Assembly: GCA_013694745.1 (NCBI GenBank)
Contig: JACDBU010000222.1
Coordinates: forward strand, 1-38,451
Source of the DNA: Chitinophagaceae bacterium
GTDB lineage: Bacteria; Bacteroidota; Bacteroidia; Chitinophagales; Chitinophagaceae
Direction of reading: 5' to 3'
DNA length: 38,451 nt
This document shows positions 17,471 to 24,849 of this stretch, piece after piece. A program made the position numbers and the translations under genes. Each line of letters begins with the position of its first letter. Positions within the stretch are counted from its first letter, which is position 1. The notes under the pieces were generated by a model that was not told the origin of the DNA, did not search any database, and was given only the letters and a program-made list of their open reading frames with translations.

Positions 17471-20008
17471 TTAATTCGGTTTAATAATTAATTTTTTACC
17501 CGACTGTATAGTAAGCTTTCCCCCAGGCTGAACGGTTATTGTTCCGATATATGTGCAATCACCTGACACAGGATTTATCAGAACATCCATCCCATCAGAA
17601 ATGATCGTTTCCGTTCCCACGCTTGGCGGAACTCTTTCATTTGTCCAGTTCCTTGTATCACTCCAGTCACCGTTTCCCATAGCATTGATAAAATTATACG
17701 GAACAGGTAAAGAGCTTACTATAAATGATGGTGAATTAAAACTGGTAATGTTATTCCGGGTTAAAGTAAATGGACCAGGGAGTGTGCCTGTAGCTGCCGA
17801 ACGTGCAGCAGCATCATAAAAACCATCAGAACAATTAACGGGAGGCGGGCAAACCTGGTAATGCGATATATAACAATCAGTACGGTCAAAACCCGTTTGC
17901 TCATCTAATTGATCCCATTGTACCGTGAGATTAATATTTCCTGTTCCACTCGTTGTTTCACGGGTTACCAACCAGGTAAGATTTACGGTACCATTTATAA
18001 TCGGGTTTCCATTTACTCTGCCGGTGCTTAATACCCACTTGGCAACCCTAACTCCGATAGTATCACTGACTCCGGAAGTAGCTGAGTTTATTATCGCAGG
18101 TGTATAAGAAGTAAGACTGGTGCCAACAGGAAAAAGAACATTTTTTGTTAGTACTCTTCTTATCAAAATGCCTGAATCATTTGTGATAATGAAATTATTT
18201 TTATCGGCTCCTGATAATGCTGCACCGCCCATATCAAGATTGAATTTGTTGAGCATAATAGTGGCATTAGAAGAAAGAGTTATCGTATTTGTTGTGCTGG
18301 TATTGCCACTTAAGAACATCTGTTTGTTAGAAATTGTCATAGGGGTAGAAAGCAAGCCTGAAGAGCTTAAACTGGCAGGAGGCCCACCGGAAAAATTTAC
18401 AATACCTGAGCCTCCCAAAATTCCTGCGTTTGAAAGATTGCCATTTAAAATGTTCAATATTTTACCGGTACGAATAGTGAGCAGCGCGAATTCTTGAATA
18501 TTAATATTTCCTGTTTCATCACACTGACCCGGGACTGAATTATCAACAATTACAGATGTTCCGGCAGGTATGTTTTTTGGACCAGTAAGTTTATTAAGCC
18601 AGTTACTGTTTGTTTCCCAACTTCCTGTTCCATTAAAAATATAAGTTAATCCGCCATAGATTTTCCAGAGATCATTATAATCTGCGCCTCCCAAATTCTT
18701 TCCGCCAGATAACCACAAACTACCGGTTAGATCAAACCATGAAACACTCGATGATCTTGCACCGGGGGTATTTGCAGCATCTTCAATTCCCTGCTGACCA
18801 TACACATCCTGGTCATTGCCGGCGTTGCCGCCTTTTATCCACGTCCATTGATTTGTTGATACCTTATATTTCCACAGATCGTTAAAAGAAGCAGTTCCAC
18901 CAGTCACGATTTTACCGTTACCCCCAAATAACCATAAGTTTCCTGCGTGGTCGGTCCAGGATACACCATCACTTCTGCACCCGGGTTTATTGGATGATGA
19001 TGGTGTACCCTTTGTTCCGTACACGCCTAAAATCCCTGTTGATGTATCTCCTTTCTCCCACGTCCATTGTTTAGAAGCAATATTATATTTCCACAGATCA
19101 TTCAGGAAACCTGAACTCCCACTTGCAGCAAATCCATTACCACCATACAACCATAGATCACCGATACTATCGGTCCACGATATAGATGATGCTCTGCAGC
19201 CGGGCTTGTTTGCGGTTGCTGGTGTTCCAGGTATACCATAAATCCCGGGTATATTAGTGGCACTATCACCCTTGATCCAGGTCCATTGTTTTGATACAAG
19301 ATTAAATTTCCAAAGATCATTTAACAAACCGAAACCATTTACACCGATCCTGCTTCCACCAAAGAGCCAGAGGTTTCCTGTATTATCTGTCCATGAAATA
19401 CTGGCGTACCCGGCACCAGGTAAATTTCCCGGCGCTTCTATGCCTTTTATGCCGTAAGATCCTGGATCAACAGCTACATTAGTTCCACTCATCCATGTCC
19501 ATTCATTTATTGTAGGATCATATTTCCACAAATCATTCCGCGACGCGGTAATTACCGCACCACCAAACAACCATAGATTGCCAGACTTATCAATCCATGA
19601 AATACTTTGTGACCTGGCACCCGGCTGGTTTGTAGGTGACGCGAGCCCTTTTGTACCATAGTTTCCCGAAATATCTTTAATACTATCACCTTTAATCCAT
19701 GTCCATTGATTGGTTGAAATATTATATTTCCATAGGTCGTCTAAATAACCCCGTGCCCCACTTGCTGCATATCCATATCCGCCAAAGAGCCATAAATTTC
19801 CTAATGAATCAGTCCAGGAGATAGCATCTTCCCTGGCGCCAGGTTTGTTCGCTGCACCGGAAACCCCGATGGTTCCATAAACTCCGAATGAATTTGTAAC
19901 ATTGTCTCCTTTCATCCAGGTCCAGTAGCTGTTTACATAAGGATCGGGAGACTGTGATAAAGAGACCACAGAATAAAACATAATAAATAAGAAGAAGATT
20001 TTCTTCAT
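17471..20008 (-). CDS. Secreted kelch-like beta-propeller protein
   Basis: 845 residues, ATG start, signal peptide about 1-19. Residues 54-452 hold six repeats of about 70 residues with the pattern NKPGARxxxISWTDxxGNLW, LFGG, LNDLWKYN, QWTWIKGD. The sixth stops after NDLWK. Its missing WTW-G-YG part is supplied by residues 28-53 at the N-terminus (YWTWMKGD, GVYGTIG). This fits a six-bladed propeller closed by its own N-terminal strand. Residues 455-845 are beta-rich with two similar motifs (GSWETNSNWLN and GDWSDTRNWTNERVPP), each followed by a IxVQPGGxLTI-type strand ladder. No type IX secretion tail or enzyme motif is seen. Likely cell-surface binding or adhesion; ligand unknown. Confidence 0.85.
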   Translation of the reverse strand: MKKIFFLFIMFYSVVSLSQSPDPYVNSYWTWMKGDNVTNSFGVYGTIGVSGAANKPGAREDAISWTDSLGNLWLFGGYGYAASGARGYLDDLWKYNISTNQWTWIKGDSIKDISGNYGTKGLASPTNQPGARSQSISWIDKSGNLWLFGGAVITASRNDLWKYDPTINEWTWMSGTNVAVDPGSYGIKGIEAPGNLPGAGYASISWTDNTGNLWLFGGSRIGVNGFGLLNDLWKFNLVSKQWTWIKGDSATNIPGIYGIPGTPATANKPGCRASSISWTDSIGDLWLYGGNGFAASGSSGFLNDLWKYNIASKQWTWEKGDTSTGILGVYGTKGTPSSSNKPGCRSDGVSWTDHAGNLWLFGGNGKIVTGGTASFNDLWKYKVSTNQWTWIKGGNAGNDQDVYGQQGIEDAANTPGARSSSVSWFDLTGSLWLSGGKNLGGADYNDLWKIYGGLTYIFNGTGSWETNSNWLNKLTGPKNIPAGTSVIVDNSVPGQCDETGNINIQEFALLTIRTGKILNILNGNLSNAGILGGSGIVNFSGGPPASLSSSGLLSTPMTISNKQMFLSGNTSTTNTITLSSNATIMLNKFNLDMGGAALSGADKNNFIITNDSGILIRRVLTKNVLFPVGTSLTSYTPAIINSATSGVSDTIGVRVAKWVLSTGRVNGNPIINGTVNLTWLVTRETTSGTGNINLTVQWDQLDEQTGFDRTDCYISHYQVCPPPVNCSDGFYDAAARSAATGTLPGPFTLTRNNITSFNSPSFIVSSLPVPYNFINAMGNGDWSDTRNWTNERVPPSVGTETIISDGMDVLINPVSGDCTYIGTITVQPGGKLTIQSGKKLIIKPN
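18650..19850 (-). repeat. Six tandem coding repeats of about 210 bp (kelch-like blades)
   Basis: The minus strand encodes six units starting with N-x-PG-(A/C)-R and ending with WTW-x-KGD and YG. Plus-strand landmarks such as CCACAGATCATT and ATCCATGTCCATTG recur at about 205-220 bp. Units are diverged, so recent expansion is not evident. Confidence 0.75.
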
Positions 20009-20254
20009 AACTTATTTGAAAAAAAACAGTAAAAAATTTGTTTTATTTACAGAGAAAATTCAATGCATTTCTTATAATATGCGAGGATTGCAGTTTGGGG
20101 TTTCAATAGAATTGGGGATTAAGAATGCAGAACATGTTCTCAGGATGCTGATAACATGTATTAAATTTATAAAATACTCGGATAAATATTCTTCTTAAAT
20201 ATAATAAAATACCGGGGAAATATGAATATTATTAAAATTTTTCGTGAGGGGAAA
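20009..20254. other. AT-rich intergenic region upstream of the kelch gene
   Basis: The 432-bp gap between the kelch gene and rpiB holds the microprotein frame described separately. The remaining part, 20009-20254, is AT-rich and should contain the kelch promoter, but no exact TAnnTTTG is seen on the minus strand. A 60-codon plus-strand frame here has no protein-like features. Confidence 0.4.
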
Positions 20255-20365
20255 TTATTTACGCCTGATCTTTGAGACTCGTTTGTCGTAGTAACGCACG
20301 GAAAGATATACGCCCGTACAAAGGCCAGTCGATACAGAAAAGAAGATTACTGTAAATAATTCCAT
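20255..20365 (-). CDS. Candidate 36-residue membrane microprotein
   Basis: ATG at 20365-20363, TAA at 20257-20255. The N-terminal part MELFTVIFFSVSTGLCTGVY forms one hydrophobic helix of about 20 residues. It is followed by a short basic tail ending in SKIRRK, so the positive-inside rule puts the N-terminus outside. The composition is what a real single-pass microprotein would have and differs from the AT-rich flanks. No ribosome site or promoter is obvious. It lies 75 nt after the rpiB stop on the same strand and may be co-transcribed with it. Function unknown; chance is the alternative. Confidence 0.45.
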   Translation of the reverse strand: MELFTVIFFSVSTGLCTGVYLSVRYYDKRVSKIRRK

Positions 20366-20381
20366 GCTAAGAAAACGAAAC

Positions 20382-20435
20382 GGGCGTTTACTTATTGTAT
20401 GGCCAGGATATATAAAGAGTTACTCGTATACGCCC
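20382..20435 (-). other. Hairpin between rpiB and the microprotein frame
   Basis: GGGCGTTTAC (20382-20391) can pair with GTATACGCCC (20426-20435), ten pairs with one mismatch, around a 34-nt loop. A third related block, TACGCCCGTAC, lies at 20308-20318 inside the microprotein frame. It could be an RNA processing or stability element. Confidence 0.4.
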
Positions 20436-20440
20436 AACCG

Positions 20441-20896
20441 TTAGGCACAGGCGATCTTCTCTACTCTTTTTTCGTGGCGGCCACCTTCAAAAAAAGTATG
20501 GATAAATATTTCTATCATCTTCTCCACATCACCTTCTCTCACAAATCTTGAAGGGATACATAAAATATTTGCATCATTGTGTTTTCTTGCCAACTCAGCA
20601 AGTTCTTCTCCCCAGCAAACGGCTGCTCTTATATGCTGGTGTTTATTGGCCGTTATGGCCACACCATTTGCACTTCCACAAATTAAAATTCCAAAAGCCA
20701 TTTCATTATTTTCTACCGCGGCGGCAACAGGGTGAGCAAAATCAGGGTAATCAACTGAGTCAATAGAATGAGTGCCAAAATCATGGTATTCCAACCCCTT
20801 CCCTTCCAGGAAAGAAATGATATCTTCCTTATATTCGAAGCCTGCGTGATCGCAGCCTATGGCAACTGGTTTGGTGAGATTGAATGGAGATGACAT
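20441..20896 (-). CDS. rpiB: Ribose 5-phosphate isomerase B
   Basis: 151 residues from the ATG at 20896, close to the family's usual 145-155. An ATG 18 nt upstream (20914) would add six residues, but the MSSPFNLTKPVAIGCDHAGF start fits the family better. The enzyme interconverts ribose 5-phosphate and ribulose 5-phosphate in the pentose phosphate pathway, in the cytoplasm. Visible: GCDHAGFEYK near the N-terminus, then HDFGTHSIDSVDYPDFA, the active-site ILICGSANGVAITANK with its Cys, and HIRAAVCW. The C-terminal FFEGGRHEKRVEKI is also typical. A near-match -7 box (TACCTTTA) lies just upstream. Some RpiB relatives act on allose or galactose phosphates. Confidence 0.95.
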   Translation of the reverse strand: MSSPFNLTKPVAIGCDHAGFEYKEDIISFLEGKGLEYHDFGTHSIDSVDYPDFAHPVAAAVENNEMAFGILICGSANGVAITANKHQHIRAAVCWGEELAELARKHNDANILCIPSRFVREGDVEKMIEIFIHTFFEGGRHEKRVEKIACA

Positions 20897-20968
20897 GGCT
20901 AGATTTTTATACATTAAAGGTATAATAAATCAACCTGCCGGTGAGGAAATACGCCATAAAAATTAATG

Positions 20969-21021
20969 CACATAATAAGCCTCTGTAAAACAGGGAACAA
21001 GAACTTTTCTTACATTATGTG
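20969..21021 (-). other. Structured spacer between barrel gene and rpiB
   Basis: CACATAAT (20969-20976) pairs perfectly with ATTATGTG (21014-21021). Inside this stem are two further hairpins, CC-t-CTGT/ACAG-GG (20980-20995) and AAGAA/TTCTT (20999-21011), so the RNA could form a branched fold. It is either the 3' end of the barrel operon or a leader for rpiB. No U-tract is present. Confidence 0.3.
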
Positions 21022-21040
21022 GCAGGCTTTGCCTTACTGT

Positions 21041-21916
21041 TTACCAGTTACTAAAACGAATTCCCACATTATACGGCAGCATTTTCAAGCCATTTTCAAA
21101 AATGGAATTCGGACTGTAAGAACCATATAAATGTGCAGGGCCTAATCCCAGTTCGGCGATGTAAGAAAATTTCCATTTCTCAAGATCATAATCACCCCTG
21201 TTTTTATGTTTGCCGCGTTCATTACTTTTTTGTTTATTGCGGCTGCTGTACAAATACCCAATACTTACCCCGCCACTCAAACTTATTCCTTTGTGCGAAT
21301 TCTCAGAATTGGAACGGAAGTTTAACATCATTGGCACTGTTACATAATCAGCTGCAAGCTTATCCTTATTGATTGAAATAGAATCCCTGAAAATAAATGG
21401 ATGATTGATCGCCTGCGAAGTATTGAAAGGATTTACTCCATCTTCTTTAAAAGTTATGTCTGATTTAAACCGGTAATTATTCAATTCCACACCCAACCCG
21501 TATTTTAAATTCACATAATGTTTAATGAGGTTAAGGCGTTGCATGAATAACCAGATATTTACATTTACAGATTTTCCGGTGCGTAATTTGAAATCATTTT
21601 TATCCAGAGAAGGAAAACCCGGCCGGTTTATAAGATAATCCTGCGAGGTTACACCAGCATAATCTGTTTGATCGGTCCAGTTGGCAAAGCCAAGATCAAA
21701 AATAAATTCTGAGGTGCTAATGTTTGAACCACTATTGTGCCGGTTATAACCATCAGTCTTCACTGGCTTATCATCCGTCTTCCCATTATTAACAATGATC
21801 ATTCCGCCAATTCGAATACTATCTGCTGTGCGGGATTTTGTAGAATCAATTTGGGCAAACACGCTACAGAAGAGAAAGACCATAGTGAATGTGGTTATTA
21901 TAAATTTCATTTTCAT
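21041..21916 (-). CDS. Outer-membrane beta-barrel protein
   Basis: 291 residues, ATG start, signal peptide about 1-21 (ends SVFAQ). After a linker (22-70) the rest alternates short amphipathic strands and polar loops (FIFDLGFANW, VNVNIWLFMQRLNL, YVNLKYGLGVELNNY, VTVPMMLNFRS, GISLSGGVSIGYLY, FSYIAELGLG, PYNVGIRFSNW). The last residue is an aromatic Trp, as expected for barrels inserted by BAM. This fits the Bacteroidota outer-membrane barrel families of 8-10 strands. It is the last gene of a sigma factor / anti-sigma factor / barrel operon, only 7 nt after the anti-sigma gene, so the three likely act as an envelope-response unit. No enzyme motif is seen. Confidence 0.85.
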   Translation of the reverse strand: MKMKFIITTFTMVFLFCSVFAQIDSTKSRTADSIRIGGMIIVNNGKTDDKPVKTDGYNRHNSGSNISTSEFIFDLGFANWTDQTDYAGVTSQDYLINRPGFPSLDKNDFKLRTGKSVNVNIWLFMQRLNLIKHYVNLKYGLGVELNNYRFKSDITFKEDGVNPFNTSQAINHPFIFRDSISINKDKLAADYVTVPMMLNFRSNSENSHKGISLSGGVSIGYLYSSRNKQKSNERGKHKNRGDYDLEKWKFSYIAELGLGPAHLYGSYSPNSIFENGLKMLPYNVGIRFSNW

Positions 21917-21923
21917 ATTTTAT

Positions 21924-23000
21924 TTATTGATTAGATGCAATATCTGCACCCGATTTTGAATTATTAAATGGCGATGCTCTTTCTACCATTCGGGTAACTT
22001 TCTTTAAAAACCCACCGAGTTTACTCTTTTTAAATTTTTCATCACTCACATTATAAAAAACATAATTTTCATTTTTCGTCTCAGGTGTATTGGTGTAAGA
22101 TACAGGATGAGCGTTATCTGTTGTAGCTTTCTCTGCTATATGCGCCGGTACGGTAATTTGCTTTACAGGAAGATCTTTGGCATTCTCCAGCGAATTTGGT
22201 AGTTGTTCTTTGATACGCGCCGGCGGCAGATCCGCAACCAACTCACGGTCTTCATTTTTTATTTTAGCCGGAACATTTTGCAATTGCTTTATTGAATTGA
22301 GAGCATTTTTCGCCCTCATTGCCGGCGGCGCAATTGCTCTTTTTGTTTTAATTAGCGGTAATGGTTTGGTAGCTTGCATTACTACCACATTTGGGACCTG
22401 TATTTTTTGCTGTATGATATTTTCATGCTTAGGTATACTTTTAATTGGCTCATTTATTTTGCCAACAATAACAGGCTCTTTCGATCTATAATTTTGCAAA
22501 ATATTTATTCCGCTCCAGAGTCCAATACCAGCCAACATTGCCGCTGCTGCAAATTTTTGCCAGGCCGGGAAAATAAATTTTGGTTTTTCTTCATAGTGAT
22601 ACAGCAATTTTTTAGATGGAAAAACTATTAATTCGTCTGTAACCAGTTTCGTTTTTTTGAAAATTTCAAATTGCTCTTTGAGTGTTGGGTGTTGTTGTAC
22701 AAAGCTTTCTGTTTCTTTTTTTTCAGCATCATTTAATTCACCATCGAAATACAATATAAAGATCTCCTCGTAATTCTTTTCATCAATAAATATTTCCGAA
22801 TGCCTGTATAAAAAACTTTTATCGCCCAGCAACAGATCTTTGTCAGGCATTGCAACTAATTGCTGAAACATTAACAACTCTTCTTCCAGGTCTGGATTCT
22901 GTTTAATAAATTCTTCTACCAACAATCTTTTAGATAACGACAATTCATTATCTGTATACAGTAAAAAATATTCTTCGTAATTATTTCTGTTGATGTTCAT
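21924..23000 (-). CDS. Putative membrane anti-sigma factor with duplicated N-terminal module
   Basis: 358 residues, ATG start. The cytoplasmic part carries the same short module twice: NYEEYFLLYTDNELS (7-21) followed by VEEFIKQNPDLEEEL, and NYEEIFILYFDGELND (76-91) followed by ESFVQQHPTLKEQF. Both resemble helices used by anti-sigma factors to clasp sigma. One membrane helix lies at about 147-169 (FAAAAMLAGIGLWSGINIL). The 180-residue periplasmic tail is basic and rich in Pro, Lys and Ala. The gene is 9 nt after the ECF sigma gene. The role as its regulator is inferred from position and layout; no zinc-binding HxxxCxxC is present. Confidence 0.75.
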   Translation of the reverse strand: MNINRNNYEEYFLLYTDNELSLSKRLLVEEFIKQNPDLEEELLMFQQLVAMPDKDLLLGDKSFLYRHSEIFIDEKNYEEIFILYFDGELNDAEKKETESFVQQHPTLKEQFEIFKKTKLVTDELIVFPSKKLLYHYEEKPKFIFPAWQKFAAAAMLAGIGLWSGINILQNYRSKEPVIVGKINEPIKSIPKHENIIQQKIQVPNVVVMQATKPLPLIKTKRAIAPPAMRAKNALNSIKQLQNVPAKIKNEDRELVADLPPARIKEQLPNSLENAKDLPVKQITVPAHIAEKATTDNAHPVSYTNTPETKNENYVFYNVSDEKFKKSKLGGFLKKVTRMVERASPFNNSKSGADIASNQ

Positions 23001-23009
23001 TGTTCTTTT

Positions 23010-23492
23010 TTAAATCACATTTTCCACCCGTACCAGGTACGTTTTTAAAATAAGTCTCGCCCGGTGCAGGTAAACTTTTACCTGGCTTTCACTTAACCCG
23101 GTGATAGTGCCAATCTCTTCATAAGAATATCCTTCATAATCCTTTAGCAATACGAGGCTGCGTTGGGTTTCCCCAAGTTTGTTAAGCGCTGTGTCTAAGA
23201 TCTTTTTTATATTATGCTGCTGGTATGTAACCACGGTGTCGGAAGAAAATTCATCTTTAAAAGTGGTTTTATTGTTCTTTCGTATGTGGTCTATCATCTG
23301 GTGGTATGCTATTGTAAAAAGATAAGACTTGCACCGGGTGTTATCAACCTGGTCACGGTTTATCCATAATTTCTCAAATGCACCCTGCACCACATCCTTT
23401 GCATCCTCTTCATGACGAAGGTTTTTAAAAATAAACCGGTACACATTGTCTGCGTAAAGGTTTACACAATGATGGTATTCTTTCTCCGTCAT
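23010..23492 (-). CDS. ECF-family RNA polymerase sigma factor
   Basis: 160 residues, ATG start. Region 2 about 10-75 shows YRFIFKNLRHEEDAKDVVQG and LFTIAYHQMIDHIRKN, which recognise the -10 region and core polymerase. Region 4 about 100-155 shows RSLVLLKDYEGYSYEEIG and LSESQVKVYLHRARLILK, a helix-turn-helix for the -35 region. Region 3 is absent, as in all ECF factors. Length and sequence match the Bacteroidota group. It opens the sigma / anti-sigma / barrel operon. Autoregulation is likely but no target promoter motif is evident. Confidence 0.93.
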   Translation of the reverse strand: MTEKEYHHCVNLYADNVYRFIFKNLRHEEDAKDVVQGAFEKLWINRDQVDNTRCKSYLFTIAYHQMIDHIRKNNKTTFKDEFSSDTVVTYQQHNIKKILDTALNKLGETQRSLVLLKDYEGYSYEEIGTITGLSESQVKVYLHRARLILKTYLVRVENVI

Positions 23493-23503
23493 AAAACAAA
23501 TAA

Positions 23504-23511
23504 CAAATTTA
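23504..23511 (-). promoter_or_regulatory. Candidate promoter -7 box for the sigma factor operon
   Basis: TAAATTTG on the minus strand matches the housekeeping TAnnTTTG box, 11 nt upstream of the sigma ATG, so any leader is very short. No -33 TTG is seen. Confidence 0.4.
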
Positions 23512-23629
23512 CAATTACTCTGATAAGCGCTTCATTTATTGTTATACGCATACATACAAGCGAATGTTACACGCTACAAGCTAATTTATTTTAAGTACTA
23601 CGGATACCTTTCATTCTGTCATTTTCATG

Positions 23630-23637
23630 TAGGTTTG
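23630..23637 (+). promoter_or_regulatory. Candidate promoter -7 box for the kbl operon
   Basis: TAGGTTTG matches TAnnTTTG exactly and is identical to the box before the response regulator gene. It ends 20 nt before the kbl ATG at 23658. Confidence 0.45.
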
Positions 23638-23657
23638 TATCCTATAATTTTTGCAGT

Positions 23658-24848
23658 ATGAATAAAAATTTTGAAAGCAGGATCTCCGGTGAACTGGAAG
23701 AAATAAGAAAAGCAGGTTTGTATAAAACAGAAAGGATAATTACCAGTGCGCAGGGAGCTGAAATAATCGTGGATGATAAAACAGTCTTTAATTTTTGTGC
23801 CAATAACTACCTGGGTCTTTCATCCCACCCAAAGGTTATAAAGGCGGCAAAAAAATACGTTGACAAACGCGGGTATGGACTTAGCAGCGTTCGTTTTATC
23901 TGCGGTACGCAGGATATTCATAAAGAGCTGGAAGAAAAGATCGCTGCATTTTTAGGCACAGAGGATACCATATTATACGTTGCTGCATTTGATGCCAATG
24001 GTGGAATTTTTGAGCCATTGTTTGGTGAACAGGATGCAATAATTTCTGACGCATTAAATCATGCGAGTATAATTGATGGGGTAAGATTATGCAAAGCACA
24101 GCGTTTTCGTTACGAGCATAATAATATGGATGACCTTGAAAATAAATTAAAGGAGAGCGCCGGCTTGCGCAGCAGGATCATTGTTACAGATGGCTCTTTC
24201 AGTATGGATGGCACCATTGCAAAACTAGATATTATATGCGACCTTGCGGATAAGTATGATGCTATTGTTATGATAGATGAAAGTCACTCCAGTGGCTTCT
24301 TAGGAAAGAATGGACGGGGCACGCATGAGTACCGGGATGTAATGGGAAGAATTGATATTATTACCGGCACCCTCGGCAAAGCCTTAGGAGGTGCCAGTGG
24401 TGGTTTTACGAGTGGCAAAAAAGAAATTATTGAAATGTTACGCCAGCGCAGCCGTCCTTATTTATTCAGTAACAGCGTTGCCCCGGCGATCGTAGGCGCA
24501 TCTATTGCAGTGTTTGATATGCTGAGCGAAACAACGAAACTGAGAGACAAGCTGGAAAAAAATACAAAATATTTCAGAAAAAAAATGACGGCAGCAGGCT
24601 TCGATATAAAACCGGGTGATCACCCGATAGTTCCCATAATGCTTTATGATGCGGTGCTGGCACAAAGCTTTGCAGAAAAATTGCTTGAAGAAGGAATTTA
24701 CGTAGTGGGTTTTTTCTTCCCTGTTGTAGCAAAAGGACAGGCACGTATAAGAGTACAACTGAGCGCAGCACACAAGAAAAAACACCTTAACCAGGCCATA
24801 ACGGCTTTTACAAAAATCGGGAAAGAGCTTGGCGTTATAAAAAATTAA
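23658..24848 (+). CDS. kbl: Glycine C-acetyltransferase (2-amino-3-ketobutyrate CoA ligase)
   Basis: 396 residues, ATG start, usual family length (about 398). A pyridoxal-phosphate enzyme of the alpha-oxoamine synthase family that cleaves 2-amino-3-ketobutyrate with CoA to glycine and acetyl-CoA, the second step of threonine degradation. Visible: [17 protein letters not shown] at 44-60, [35 protein letters not shown], and the cofactor lysine K241 in [13 protein letters not shown]. Serine palmitoyltransferase and KAPA synthase are relatives, but the N-terminal motif and the RFICGTQ pattern favour Kbl. No threonine dehydrogenase gene is next to it. The next gene starts one nucleotide after its stop, so they are in one operon. 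Confidence 0.93.
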   Translation: MNKNFESRISGELEEIRKAGLYKTERIITSAQGAEIIVDDKTVFNFCANNYLGLSSHPKVIKAAKKYVDKRGYGLSSVRFICGTQDIHKELEEKIAAFLGTEDTILYVAAFDANGGIFEPLFGEQDAIISDALNHASIIDGVRLCKAQRFRYEHNNMDDLENKLKESAGLRSRIIVTDGSFSMDGTIAKLDIICDLADKYDAIVMIDESHSSGFLGKNGRGTHEYRDVMGRIDIITGTLGKALGGASGGFTSGKKEIIEMLRQRSRPYLFSNSVAPAIVGASIAVFDMLSETTKLRDKLEKNTKYFRKKMTAAGFDIKPGDHPIVPIMLYDAVLAQSFAEKLLEEGIYVVGFFFPVVAKGQARIRVQLSAAHKKKHLNQAITAFTKIGKELGVIKN

Positions 24849-24849
24849 G

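Noticed and set aside
17471-17600. Type IX secretion sorting tail on the kelch protein
   Set aside because: The C-terminus ends in a GGKLTIQSGKKLIIKPN-type strand ladder, not the conserved sorting-domain pattern.
20016-20198. Plus-strand frame of 60 codons in the kelch-rpiB gap
   Set aside because: No domain, signal or ribosome site, and it is in an AT-rich promoter region.
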